Source of the DNA: Tsuneonella aeria
Lineage (GTDB): Bacteria > Pseudomonadota > Alphaproteobacteria > Sphingomonadales > Sphingomonadaceae
Direction of reading: 5' to 3'
Assembly (NCBI RefSeq): GCF_009827495.1
Contig: NZ_WTZA01000001.1
Coordinates: 992,001-1,056,000, forward strand
DNA length: 64,000 bases
A program made the position numbers and the translations under genes. Below the pieces are notes generated by a model that did not search any database, was not told where the DNA came from, and saw only the letters and a program-made list of their open reading frames with translations. Shown in pieces: positions 47,646 through 58,053 of the stretch; positions within the stretch are counted from its first letter, which is position 1, and each line of letters begins with the position of its first letter.

Positions 47646-48221
47646 ATGCAACCGCGTCTCGCCGTGCAGAACCTCGCCTGCCGCCGCGGAGACCGGTTGC
47701 TGTTCGCGGGCCTGTCCTTTGCCCTCGCGCCGGGCGAGGCGATGCAGATCGCCGGTCCCAACGGCACCGGCAAGTCCAGCCTGCTGCGGATCGTTGCCGG
47801 CCTGCTGCCCGCCTTCGACGGCATGATCGAGCGCGAAGGCGCCGTCGCCCTGGTGGATGAGCGGCCTGCTCTCGATGAGCACCGCACCACTGGCGAAGGG
47901 CTGGCCTTCTGGCGCCGCATCGATGCCGAGTCCGATCGGCACGACACCCGGCTGGGCCTCGACCGACTGGCCGACATTCCCTTCGCTTACCTTTCGACAG
48001 GGCAGCGCAAGCGCGCCGCACTCGCCCGGATGGCCGGCCAGGGGGCGCCGATCTGGCTACTGGACGAACCGCTCAACGGGCTCGATACTGCCGCCGTCCG
48101 GTTGGCCGAAGCGCTGGTCGCGGATCACTGCGCGGCGGGCGGCATCGCGCTCGTTGCATCGCACCAGCCGTTCACACTGGCTGGCATGGCGCGGATAGAC
48201 CTTGCCGGATTTGCGGCGTGA
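47646..48221 (+). CDS. ccmA: Heme exporter ATP-binding protein CcmA
   Basis: ATPase of the CcmAB complex in cytochrome c maturation system I. The 191-residue ABC domain has Walker [10 protein letters not shown] (37-45), signature [12 protein letters not shown] (116-127) and Walker B IWLLDEP (about 136-142). ATG 47646 follows a possible GTG at 47640 two codons earlier. It overlaps ccmB by 4 bases (GTGA). The rest of the ccm set is not here. Confidence 0.92.
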   Translation: MQPRLAVQNLACRRGDRLLFAGLSFALAPGEAMQIAGPNGTGKSSLLRIVAGLLPAFDGMIEREGAVALVDERPALDEHRTTGEGLAFWRRIDAESDRHDTRLGLDRLADIPFAYLSTGQRKRAALARMAGQGAPIWLLDEPLNGLDTAAVRLAEALVADHCAAGGIALVASHQPFTLAGMARIDLAGFAA

Positions 48222-48874
48222 GGATCGCGGCGATCCTGCTGCGGCGCGACCTTGGCCTGCTTCTTGGCGGCGGGCGCGGCGGACCGTGGCTGCCGGTCAT
48301 GTTCTTCGTGGCCGTGGCGGTGCTGTTTCCCTTCGCCGTAGGGCCGGACGCGACCTTGCTGGCGCGGACCGGGGGCGGCGTCCTGTGGATTGCGGCCCTG
48401 CTCGCCGCGATCCTGCCGATCGACCGGCTGGTGGCGCCGGACGTGGCGAACGGCGTGTTCGACCAGCTTGCCCTGCGCGGTGTGACGGAGGAGCTTGCCC
48501 TGCTGGTTCGTCTGGCGGCGCACTGGCTCAGCTTCGGGCCGCTGCTGCTCCTCGCGACGCTGCTCGCGGCGGGCCTGCTGGGGCTCGACGAACAGACCGT
48601 GCGCACATTGCTCCTCGGCCTTGCGCTCGGCACGCCAGGCCTCGCCGCCATCGGTCTCGTCATCGCGGCGCTGACCGCGGCCATGCGCGGCAGCGCGGCG
48701 CTCGCCGGACTGCTGCTGGTGCCGCTCGCGGTGCCGATCCTGATCTTCGGTGCAGGTGCCCTCGCCCGCCCCGACAGCGCCGGACTCGCCCTGTGCGGCG
48801 CGATCAGCCTGGCATTGTGCGCGCTGGCGCCGTTTGCCGCCGGTGCAGCGGTCAGGGCGTCGCGGGAAAGCTAG
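48218..48874 (+). CDS. ccmB: Heme exporter membrane protein CcmB
   Basis: Polytopic partner of CcmA. The 218-residue product has six hydrophobic segments and the family motifs VLFPFAVGP and GVLWIAALLA, then LVAPDVANGVFDQLAL. It starts with GTG inside the ccmA stop. ccmC does not follow; the next gene, map, lies on the other strand, so ccmAB stands apart from the rest of the pathway. Confidence 0.92.
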   Translation: MRIAAILLRRDLGLLLGGGRGGPWLPVMFFVAVAVLFPFAVGPDATLLARTGGGVLWIAALLAAILPIDRLVAPDVANGVFDQLALRGVTEELALLVRLAAHWLSFGPLLLLATLLAAGLLGLDEQTVRTLLLGLALGTPGLAAIGLVIAALTAAMRGSAALAGLLLVPLAVPILIFGAGALARPDSAGLALCGAISLALCALAPFAAGAAVRASRES

Positions 48875-48881
48875 CCGGCGT

Positions 48882-49709
48882 TCAAACGTAAGGCGGCTTG
48901 TCGCGGCCCATCGGACTGAGGGTGAAGATCTCGCAGCCATCCTCGGTGATGCCGATGGAATGTTCGAACTGGGCGGACAGGCTCTTGTCCCGCGTCACCG
49001 CGGTCCAGCCGTCGCTCAGCATCTTGACCCACGGGCGGCCCAGGTTGATCATCGGTTCGATCGTCAGGAACATGCCGGGGCGAAGCTCCGGACCGGTGCC
49101 GGCCTTGGCGGCATGGACCACCTCTGGCGCATCGTGGAACAGGCGTCCCAGGCCATGTCCGCAGAATTCGCGGACCACGCCGTAGCGATGCTTTTCCGCG
49201 TGCGCCTGGATGGCCGCGCCGATATCGCCCAGCCGGTTGCCCGCCCGCGCCTGCTCGATCCCGATCATCAGGCACTCGTGCGTCACGTCCACCAGCCGGC
49301 GCGCCTTGAGCGGCACGTCACCGACCAGGTACATACGGCTGCTGTCGCCGTGCCAGCCGTCCAGCAGCGGGGTCACGTCGATATTGACGATGTCGCCGTC
49401 CCGCAGCGCCTTGTCGCCGGGGATGCCGTGGCACACGACATGGTTGATCGAAATGCAGCACGAATGGGTGTAGCCGCGATAGCCGAGCGTGGCCGGCACC
49501 GCGCCGCCATCGATCGTCATCTGGCGGACCACGTCGTCCAGTTCCGCGGTGGTGACGCCGGGCTGTACCATGGGGGCCAGCGCATCGAGGATTTCGGCGG
49601 CCAGGCGGCCCGCCTTGCGCATGGCTTCGAAACCGGCGGGGCCGTGCAGCTTGATCGTGCCGTCGCGTACGACGGTCTCGGTCCCGGTAATTGTCTGGTA
49701 TTCAGTCAT
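48882..49709 (-). CDS. map: Methionine aminopeptidase, type I
   Basis: Removes initiator Met from new proteins. The 275-residue product has the metal ligands in order: NIDVTPLLDGWHGDSSRMY with two Asp, GHGLGRLFH with the His, TIEPM with Glu, and FEHSIGIT with the last Glu. ATG 49709 (MTEYQTIT) was chosen over a GTG three codons upstream. It converges on ccmB across 7 bases. Confidence 0.95.
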   Translation of the reverse strand: MTEYQTITGTETVVRDGTIKLHGPAGFEAMRKAGRLAAEILDALAPMVQPGVTTAELDDVVRQMTIDGGAVPATLGYRGYTHSCCISINHVVCHGIPGDKALRDGDIVNIDVTPLLDGWHGDSSRMYLVGDVPLKARRLVDVTHECLMIGIEQARAGNRLGDIGAAIQAHAEKHRYGVVREFCGHGLGRLFHDAPEVVHAAKAGTGPELRPGMFLTIEPMINLGRPWVKMLSDGWTAVTRDKSLSAQFEHSIGITEDGCEIFTLSPMGRDKPPYV

Positions 49710-49757
49710 CGCCTGCACATAGGCGCTGCCAGCGGATTCGTCATCCCCGCCGTGCCG

Positions 49758-50573
49758 TTACCGCTTCGCACTGAACGCCACCCGGTATGCGGGCTTCACC
49801 GCCGCGACCATCGCGGGGCTCATCGGGAAATCCAGCTCGTACGCGCCTTCAGCATAAGAGCCCGCTACGTACGGGCCATACCATACCGTGATCCTGTCGA
49901 ACGTCTTCGCGTTGGACGATCCCACCAGCACCGTTGCCTCGTCGAGGCCAGGGCAGCCGCTGAAAAGTTCGTCGCCCGGGTCGATCGGCGCGCCGCGCTT
50001 CTCCACACGCTCGCGGTTGAGCGCGTCGCAAAGCGCATCGCCAAGCGCGGATTGCAGCGCCGCCTTCGACGTGAACAGGTCAGCGGAATCGAAGCCGCGG
50101 CCCGCCCGCTTGTCCCAGACATAGCCTTGCATGCCGTACATGCCGTGCGCGCCGCCCGTGTAGGTCGAGAAAAGGTTCGACAGGCTGAGGAAACCCGAAA
50201 TGTCGGCCACGGTCTGCCATTCCGCGCCGTAGCTGTGCGCGTGATACGGGAAGCCTTCCTTCTGCGCTTCGGCCTGCGCCGCCTTCGCTTCCGCGATCAA
50301 TTCCGCCCGCGCCTTTTCCGCCTCGTCGTCCAGGCGGGCCGCGAGCGGGGCGATCGCGCCGGCGGCGGCGGGATAGGAGAACTTGAAGCTGTAGAGATCG
50401 GTTTCTTCCGACACCGCGCGGGCGTTTCCTTGGGCGCGCGCGCTGGCCGTGGCGGACGCGGCGGGGCCCGTCGTGGCACCGGGCGCGGCGCCTGTCCGTT
50501 CCGCGACCTCCGCCGGCGAAGAACACGACGACAGCGCAACGGCGGCGCCGGCAAGGAACAGGCGGGTCGGCAT
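49758..50573 (-). CDS. DUF4163/DUF3298 domain lipoprotein (RsiV-like periplasmic domain)
   Basis: A 271-residue protein with a lipoprotein signal (lipobox ending LSSC, Cys17), a linker, and a domain matching the DUF4163 plus DUF3298 pair (NLFSTYTGGAHGMYGMQGYVWD; DLFTSKAALQSAL). The same pair forms the lysozyme-binding periplasmic part of the anti-sigma factor RsiV, but this protein has no membrane or anti-sigma segment. It may bind a muramidase or wall fragment (inference). It is divergent from the aminopeptidase gene by 35 bases. Confidence 0.82.
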   Translation of the reverse strand: MPTRLFLAGAAVALSSCSSPAEVAERTGAAPGATTGPAASATASARAQGNARAVSEETDLYSFKFSYPAAAGAIAPLAARLDDEAEKARAELIAEAKAAQAEAQKEGFPYHAHSYGAEWQTVADISGFLSLSNLFSTYTGGAHGMYGMQGYVWDKRAGRGFDSADLFTSKAALQSALGDALCDALNRERVEKRGAPIDPGDELFSGCPGLDEATVLVGSSNAKTFDRITVWYGPYVAGSYAEGAYELDFPMSPAMVAAVKPAYRVAFSAKR

Positions 50574-50608
50574 TGGAATTCTCCGGGCAGGCGTTACTGG
50601 ATCGGGAT

Positions 50609-52021
50609 ATGAGCAAATCGCCTGAGCTAATCCAGCCCGATCGCGGCCAGCCCGCCACCGCCATCCACCTGGTCAACAAGGACGGGTTCGACGCCTGGGC
50701 CGCCCGGCTCGGCCACGGGCAGGCAGCGGCCCTGGCGGGGCAGCGGTTCGACGGCAGCGGCTACCAGGTCGGCATCGTTCCCGACGGGGAAAGCTGGTTC
50801 GCGGTCGGCGGGGTGGCCGATCCGGCGAAGCTATCGAGCTGGTGCATGGCGAAGCTGGCCGAGGTGCTTCCTGCCGGCACCTATCGTCTGGCCGATGGCG
50901 AAGCCGGGCCCGCGCTGTTCGGCTGGCAGACGGCGCAATACCGTTTCACCCGCTATCGCGACGATCCGGAGGCGCAGGGCCCGCGCGTGCTGTTGACGAA
51001 GGATGCAAAGGCCATCGACGCCGTAACCGCCGAGGCGCGGGCCGCGATGAAGGTTGCGGACCTCGTCAACACGCCGGCCGAAGACATGGGCCCCGCTGCG
51101 CTGGAGGCGGAGGCCGAGGCGCTGGCGAAGGCGCACGGCGCGACCATCACCGTCACCCGGGGCGACACGCTGGAACAGGCCTATCCGATGGTCCACGCGG
51201 TCGGCCGCGCCGCATCGCGCGAGCACGCCCCGCGCCTGATCCACCTGGAATGGGGCGATCCCGGCCACCCTGTGCTGGCGGTGGTCGGCAAGGGTGTGTG
51301 CTTCGATTCGGGCGGCCTCGATATCAAGCCAGCGGCAGGCATGCTGCTGATGAAAAAGGACATGGGCGGCGCCGCGCACGCGCTGGCGCTCGCCGGCCTC
51401 ATCATGGGGCGCGGTCTCAGGGTGCGTTTGCACCTTTTCATTCCCGCGGTGGAAAACGCGATATCCGCCAATTCCTTCCGTCCGGGGGATGTGCTGCGAA
51501 GCCGCCAGGGCCTGACGGTGGAGATCGGCAACACCGACGCTGAAGGACGGTTGATCCTGGCGGACGCGCTCACGCGGGCGAGCGAGGAAACGCCGGACCT
51601 GGTCGTCGATTTCGCGACCCTGACCGGCGCCGCCCGAGTGGCGCTGGGGCCGGACCTGCCGGCGCTGATCACGCGGCGCACCGCCACGGCGCAGGCGATT
51701 ATCGACGCGGGCGAGGCGCACGACGACGCCTGCTGGCGCCTCCCCCTGCCCGAAAGCTACCGCGAATGGCTGAAGTCCGACGTGGCGGATATCAACAATG
51801 CCGCGCCCAACGCATTTGCCGGGGCGAGCGTGGCGGGGCTATTCCTCGACCGGTTCGTCGGCGACGGTATCGACTGGGCGCATTTCGATACCTTCGCCTG
51901 GCGTCCCGCCGCCAAGCCCGGCCGGCCCAAGGGCGGCGCGGCCATCGGCCTGCGCGCGGCGTGGCATATGCTGCAGGCGCGTTACGGCGAGGAACTTGCC
52001 GTGAGCCCGGCAGCGTTATAA
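50609..52021 (+). CDS. Leucyl aminopeptidase (M17 family)
   Basis: Two-zinc aminopeptidase of protein turnover. The 470-residue product has an N-terminal macro-like domain and a catalytic C-domain with GKGVCFDSGGLDIKP (Lys and Asp ligands), MKKDMGGAA, and the M17 signature NTDAEGRLILADAL. ATG 50609 follows ATCGGGAT. The DNA past its stop leads into the SH3 and argC genes on the same strand. Confidence 0.92.
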   Translation: MSKSPELIQPDRGQPATAIHLVNKDGFDAWAARLGHGQAAALAGQRFDGSGYQVGIVPDGESWFAVGGVADPAKLSSWCMAKLAEVLPAGTYRLADGEAGPALFGWQTAQYRFTRYRDDPEAQGPRVLLTKDAKAIDAVTAEARAAMKVADLVNTPAEDMGPAALEAEAEALAKAHGATITVTRGDTLEQAYPMVHAVGRAASREHAPRLIHLEWGDPGHPVLAVVGKGVCFDSGGLDIKPAAGMLLMKKDMGGAAHALALAGLIMGRGLRVRLHLFIPAVENAISANSFRPGDVLRSRQGLTVEIGNTDAEGRLILADALTRASEETPDLVVDFATLTGAARVALGPDLPALITRRTATAQAIIDAGEAHDDACWRLPLPESYREWLKSDVADINNAAPNAFAGASVAGLFLDRFVGDGIDWAHFDTFAWRPAAKPGRPKGGAAIGLRAAWHMLQARYGEELAVSPAAL

Positions 52022-52085
52022 GCGCGGCGCGCGCAGCACGAAGGACCGCACCGTCACCAACCCGTCAGACACCGGCGCTTACCCC

Positions 52086-52415
52086 TTGCCCACCGGCCAG
52101 CTTTCGCTGTCGGGCCCCGTCGCACGCCCGGCTGTCGGGACGCTGCCGATCCGCGGCGACCTGGCGCATATCGCCCTCGCCGACCGTTACCTGGTGGCCC
52201 ATTACGTCGCCCCGCAACCACGCTCCGTGGGTAACGAAGGCGCTACCCTGCTGTGCCAGCCGCGCCCGGGTTCGGAAGAGGTGGCGACGCTCGAACCCGG
52301 CCAGGCGTTCGAGGCGCTGGATTACGCCGGTGACTGGTGCTGGGGCTGCTGCGGTCCGGAAGGGCCCACGGGCTACGTGCCGACCGCTCACCTCGCACCT
52401 CAGGACGGGGGATGA
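52086..52415 (+). CDS. SH3-domain protein, start codon uncertain
   Basis: About 109 residues from a TTG at 52086. The C-terminal half is SH3-like (VATLEPGQAFEALDYAGDWCWGCC, GPTGYVPTAHL). The N-terminal half (LRGDLAHIALADRYLVAHYV-type) is conserved-looking, and the frame reads openly upstream to 52005 with no ATG or GTG, so the real start may be this TTG or a non-standard codon such as the ACG at 52038 (followed by KDRTVTNPSD). No ribosome site is obvious. The stop overlaps the argC ATG (ATGA), so it is probably co-translated with argC. Confidence 0.7.
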   Translation: MPTGQLSLSGPVARPAVGTLPIRGDLAHIALADRYLVAHYVAPQPRSVGNEGATLLCQPRPGSEEVATLEPGQAFEALDYAGDWCWGCCGPEGPTGYVPTAHLAPQDGG

Positions 52416-53341
52416 GCGCGGCCGTCTTCATTGACGGCGCGGTCGGCACCACCGGTCTGGAGATCGCGGAGCGGCTTGCCGAACGTCCAGAATTCACGCT
52501 CGTCACCCTGCCCGAAGGGCAGCGAAAGGACGCGGCAGCCCGCGCCGACGCGCTGAACGACGCGGACTTCGCGATCCTGTGCTTGCCTGACGATGCCGCG
52601 CGCGAAGCGGTGGGATTGATCGATCCCGACAGCGCGGTGCGGGTGATCGATGCCTCCACCGCGCACCGCACGTCCGACGGCTGGACTTTCGGCTTCCCCG
52701 AGATCGTCGGGCGCGACGCGGTTGCCGGCGCCGCGCGCGTGTCCAACCCCGGATGCTATTCCACCGGCTTCATCGCCCTTGTGGCCCCGCTGATCCGGGA
52801 GGGACTGCTGCCCGGCGACTGGCCCTACACATGCAATGCGGTGTCCGGCTATTCGGGCGGCGGCAAGGCGCTGATTGAGCGCTTCGAGGGCGATCCCGAT
52901 ATCGCGTGGCGGGGTTACGCGCTCGCCCCGGGGCACAAGCACGTTGCGGAAATGCAGCGCTTTGCCGGGCTTTCGATCCCGCCACTCTTCGCGCCCGCGG
53001 TGATCCCCGCACACCGCGGCATGGTGGTGGACGTGCCCCTGCCGCTGTCCGCGATGCCGGGCGCCGCGACGGCCGATGCCCTGCGCGATCACCTGACGGG
53101 ATTCTACGCCGGCAGCCGCGTGGTGCGCGTGGCGACCGAACCGGTGGACGAGCTCGTGCTGCGCCGCGGGCGCGCGCCCACCGACGGGCTCGAACTCCAC
53201 GTTTTCGGCGCGCCTGACGGCAGCCAGGCCCGGCTGATTGCCATGCTCGACAACCTGGGGAAGGGCGCAAGCGGAGCAGCCGTCCAGTCGCTGAATCTCA
53301 TGGCCGGCGTGGACGAGACTGCGGGCCTGCGCCTGCCCTGA
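52412..53341 (+). CDS. argC: N-acetyl-gamma-glutamyl-phosphate reductase, type 2 (short form)
   Basis: Third step of arginine synthesis. The 309-residue product has an N-terminal Rossmann segment VFIDGAVGTTGLEI, LCLPDDAAREAV, the catalytic Cys in SNPGCYSTGF, and HKHVAEM. The short length and dinucleotide motif match the type 2 branch. It starts inside the stop codon of the SH3 gene and ends 3 bases before a terminator. Confidence 0.93.
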   Translation: MSAAVFIDGAVGTTGLEIAERLAERPEFTLVTLPEGQRKDAAARADALNDADFAILCLPDDAAREAVGLIDPDSAVRVIDASTAHRTSDGWTFGFPEIVGRDAVAGAARVSNPGCYSTGFIALVAPLIREGLLPGDWPYTCNAVSGYSGGGKALIERFEGDPDIAWRGYALAPGHKHVAEMQRFAGLSIPPLFAPAVIPAHRGMVVDVPLPLSAMPGAATADALRDHLTGFYAGSRVVRVATEPVDELVLRRGRAPTDGLELHVFGAPDGSQARLIAMLDNLGKGASGAAVQSLNLMAGVDETAGLRLP

Positions 53342-53344
53342 AAT

Positions 53345-53364
53345 CAGGCAGTGCTGCCTGTTTT
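53345..53364 (+). terminator. Rho-independent terminator after argC
   Basis: CAGGCA-GTGC-TGCCTG followed by TTTT, beginning 4 bases past the argC stop. Perfect 6-bp stem with a tetraloop. Confidence 0.75.
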
Positions 53365-53470
53365 ATGGGCAGTCGAGGAACAATTCCCGCCACGTGCGCC
53401 GGGGCCATGAACGTCTCGCCGGCACCTTTTGCCGCGCAGGCAAATGGCGTAGGCTCAACCAGCACACGGT

Positions 53471-53485
53471 TGGCACGGTTCTTGA
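53471..53485 (+). promoter_or_regulatory. Candidate sigma-54 promoter of glnBA
   Basis: TGGCACG-N4-TTGA matches the -24/-12 consensus TGGCACG-N4-TTGC except for the last C. It lies 79 bases before the glnB GTG, the classic position for an NtrC/RpoN-driven glnBA promoter. The rest of the 220-base gap shows no gene. Confidence 0.5.
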
Positions 53486-53504
53486 ATAAAGGGTTCTTGG
53501 ATAA

Positions 53505-53903
<399 letters not shown>

Positions 53904-53946
53904 ACAGCTCCCGCCCGCCCTCGCGGCGGCGAAGAAAGGAAACGAC

Positions 53947-55356
53947 ATGTCGAATGCGAAGGACGTCCTCTCCCAGATCGAGGAACAGGAGATCGAATGG
54001 GTCGACCTGCGGTTCACCGATCCGCGTGGCAAGTGGCACCACCTGACCATGGTCGCCAGCATCCTGGGCGAGGACGAGCTGGAGGACGGGCTGATGTTCG
54101 ACGGATCGTCGATCGCCGGGTGGAAAGCGATCAACGAAAGCGACATGATCCTGAAGCCCGATCTTGAACGGGTCTACGTCGATCCCTTCAGCGCCACGCC
54201 GATGATGATCGTGTTCTGCGACGTGGTGGAACCTTCCACCGGCGAATGGTACGCGCGCGATCCGCGCTCCACCGCCAAGCGGGCGGAAAACTACCTGAAA
54301 TCCACCGGCATCGGCGACACGATCTACGTCGGCCCCGAAGCCGAGTTCTTCATGTTCGACGACGTGCGCTTCGAAGATGGCTATGCCGCGAGCGGATACC
54401 GCATCGACGATGTCGAACTGCCGACCAACACCGGCCGCGATTACGAGGCCGGCAACCTTGCCCACCGCCCGCGCGCCAAGGGCGGATACTTCCCGGTCGC
54501 CCCGGTCGACAGCGCGGTGGACATCCGTGCTGAAATGGTCGCGACGATGCTGGAAATGGGCCTGCCGTGCGACAAGCACCATCACGAGGTCGCCGCCGCG
54601 CAGCACGAACTGGGCATGACGTTCGGCACGCTGGTCGAAACCGCCGACCGGATGCAGATCTACAAGTACGTGGTCCACCAGGTCGCTCACGCCTATGGCA
54701 AGACGGCGACTTTCATGCCCAAGCCGGTCAAGGACGATAACGGCAGCGGGATGCACACGCACATGTCGATCTGGAACGGCGGCAAACCGCTGTTCGCGGG
54801 CAACGGCTATGCCGGCCTCAGCGACATGTGCCTCCATTTCATCGGCGGGGTGATCAAGCACGCGAAGGCGCTGAACGCCTTCACCAACCCCACCACCAAC
54901 AGCTACAAGCGGCTGGTCCCCGGGTTCGAGGCGCCGGTGCTGCTGGCCTATTCCGCCCGCAACCGGTCGGCGAGCTGTCGCATCCCCTATGGCTCGGGAG
55001 AAAAGGCGAAGCGGGTGGAATTCCGTTTCCCCGACGCGATGGCCAACCCCTACCTCTGCTACGCCGCCATGCTGATGGCCGGGCTCGACGGGATCCAGAA
55101 CAAGATCCATCCGGGCGAAGCGATGGACAAGAACCTCTACGATCTTCCCCCGGCCGAACTCGCCGAAGTACCGACCGTGTGCGGCTCCCTGCGCGAAGCA
55201 CTGGAGAGCCTGGAGGCGGACCACGACTTCCTGCTGAAGGGCGACGTGTTCACCAAGGACCAGATCGACGCGTATACCGAAGTGCTGTGGGCAGACGTCA
55301 GCCGCTGGGAAACGACCCCCAGCGCAGTGGAATACGACATGTATTTCAGCGCCTGA
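53947..55356 (+). CDS. glnA: Glutamine synthetase type I
   Basis: ATP-dependent ammonia assimilation, a dodecamer regulated by adenylylation. The 469-residue product has [17 protein letters not shown] near 51-67, the metal-binding [10 protein letters not shown], the [19 protein letters not shown] site, [17 protein letters not shown] loop, and NLYDLPP with the adenylylation Tyr at about residue 397. A clear ribosome site GAAAGGAAACG precedes the ATG. Co-transcribed with glnB; a strong terminator follows. Confidence 0.96.
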   Translation: MSNAKDVLSQIEEQEIEWVDLRFTDPRGKWHHLTMVASILGEDELEDGLMFDGSSIAGWKAINESDMILKPDLERVYVDPFSATPMMIVFCDVVEPSTGEWYARDPRSTAKRAENYLKSTGIGDTIYVGPEAEFFMFDDVRFEDGYAASGYRIDDVELPTNTGRDYEAGNLAHRPRAKGGYFPVAPVDSAVDIRAEMVATMLEMGLPCDKHHHEVAAAQHELGMTFGTLVETADRMQIYKYVVHQVAHAYGKTATFMPKPVKDDNGSGMHTHMSIWNGGKPLFAGNGYAGLSDMCLHFIGGVIKHAKALNAFTNPTTNSYKRLVPGFEAPVLLAYSARNRSASCRIPYGSGEKAKRVEFRFPDAMANPYLCYAAMLMAGLDGIQNKIHPGEAMDKNLYDLPPAELAEVPTVCGSLREALESLEADHDFLLKGDVFTKDQIDAYTEVLWADVSRWETTPSAVEYDMYFSA

Positions 55357-55379
55357 TCGCGCGCACCAATCCGCCGAAG

Positions 55380-55408
55380 GGGCGTCCGGGAAACCGGGCG
55401 CCCTTTTT
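55380..55408 (+). terminator. Rho-independent terminator after glnA
   Basis: GGGCGTCCGG-GAAA-CCGGGCGCCC followed by TTTTT: a 10-bp stem with one G:U pair and a GNRA tetraloop. Its T-run touches the end of the convergent SRAP relic. Confidence 0.9.
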
Positions 55409-55842
55409 CAGGTGTGAAGCGGGCGAGGGCTGTAGGCCGGGCCCCATTCCGGCGTGTCGCGCCAGATGCCCGCGACCGCGAAGATCGGTTCGTCCGGCAG
55501 GGTGAACCAGGTGCGCGTCTTGGCGCCTTTCTCCCCCTGCGCCTCCGCAAAGGCGGTCACCGGGATGAGGCAGCGGCGTTCCTGGAACGAATAGCGCCAC
55601 ATGAAGCTATCGAGCTTGTCGGCCCGCGCGTTGTTGACCGGACGCGGTTTCGATCCCGGCCTGGCGCCGCGCGGTCGGAACGGGGATCCCCACACCATCG
55701 AGCGCAGTTCCCCGTCCGCCGCCACCAGCCCGGGGTAGCCAGGGTAGATTTCGGACGGTGCGTTGCCTACGGGCCCGAGCGCGGCATTGAACAAATGGGC
55801 GACCTCGGCATGCACCTTGGTCATGCGATAGAGATTGCACCT
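55408..55842 (-). pseudogene. Degraded SRAP (HMCES/YedK-type) gene
   Basis: SRAP proteins crosslink abasic sites in single-stranded DNA through the N-terminal Cys2 exposed after Met removal. The reading frame here gives R-CNLYRMTKVHAEVAHLF, where the expected ATG before the Cys codon (55839-55837) is AGG (55842-55840); only two other codons separate it from an in-frame stop shared with the end of thiC. The core is well kept (PVNNARADKLDSFMWR, ERRCLIPVTAFAEA), but the frame stops after WGPAYS-PRPLHT and the conserved C-terminal third with the catalytic HxRMP motif is missing. An ATG at 55824 could still give a 138-residue fragment lacking the Cys. I regard it as a relic. Confidence 0.72.
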
Positions 55843-55851
55843 GGCCTGGCC

Positions 55852-57880
<2,029 letters not shown>

Positions 57881-58013
57881 ATGCCGCGTTCTAGGCTCCG
57901 CAGCCGCGGGCGTCCAGAGGCGGCCAGCGGGATGCCGGATGGGGCCAGGCCGACGCGCGGCCCCAATCTTTTCGAGGGTTGTTAACCAGGTCCGGCTAAC
58001 GCAGCATTTCATC

Positions 58014-58038
58014 AACAATGCCAACGTAGTGCATTGTT
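58014..58038. promoter_or_regulatory. Inverted repeat before the adhesin gene
   Basis: AACAATGC and GCATTGTT form a perfect 8-bp inverted repeat with a 9-base spacer, ending 15 bases before the ATG and just before the GAGGGGG ribosome site. It could be an operator or a leader hairpin affecting translation. Confidence 0.45.
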
Positions 58039-58053
58039 ATTGAGGGGGATACA

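Noticed and set aside
53496..53504. A third DnaA box before glnB (TTATCCAAG on the minus strand)
   Set aside because: It matches only 7 of 9 positions, missing the conserved CA at the 3' end.
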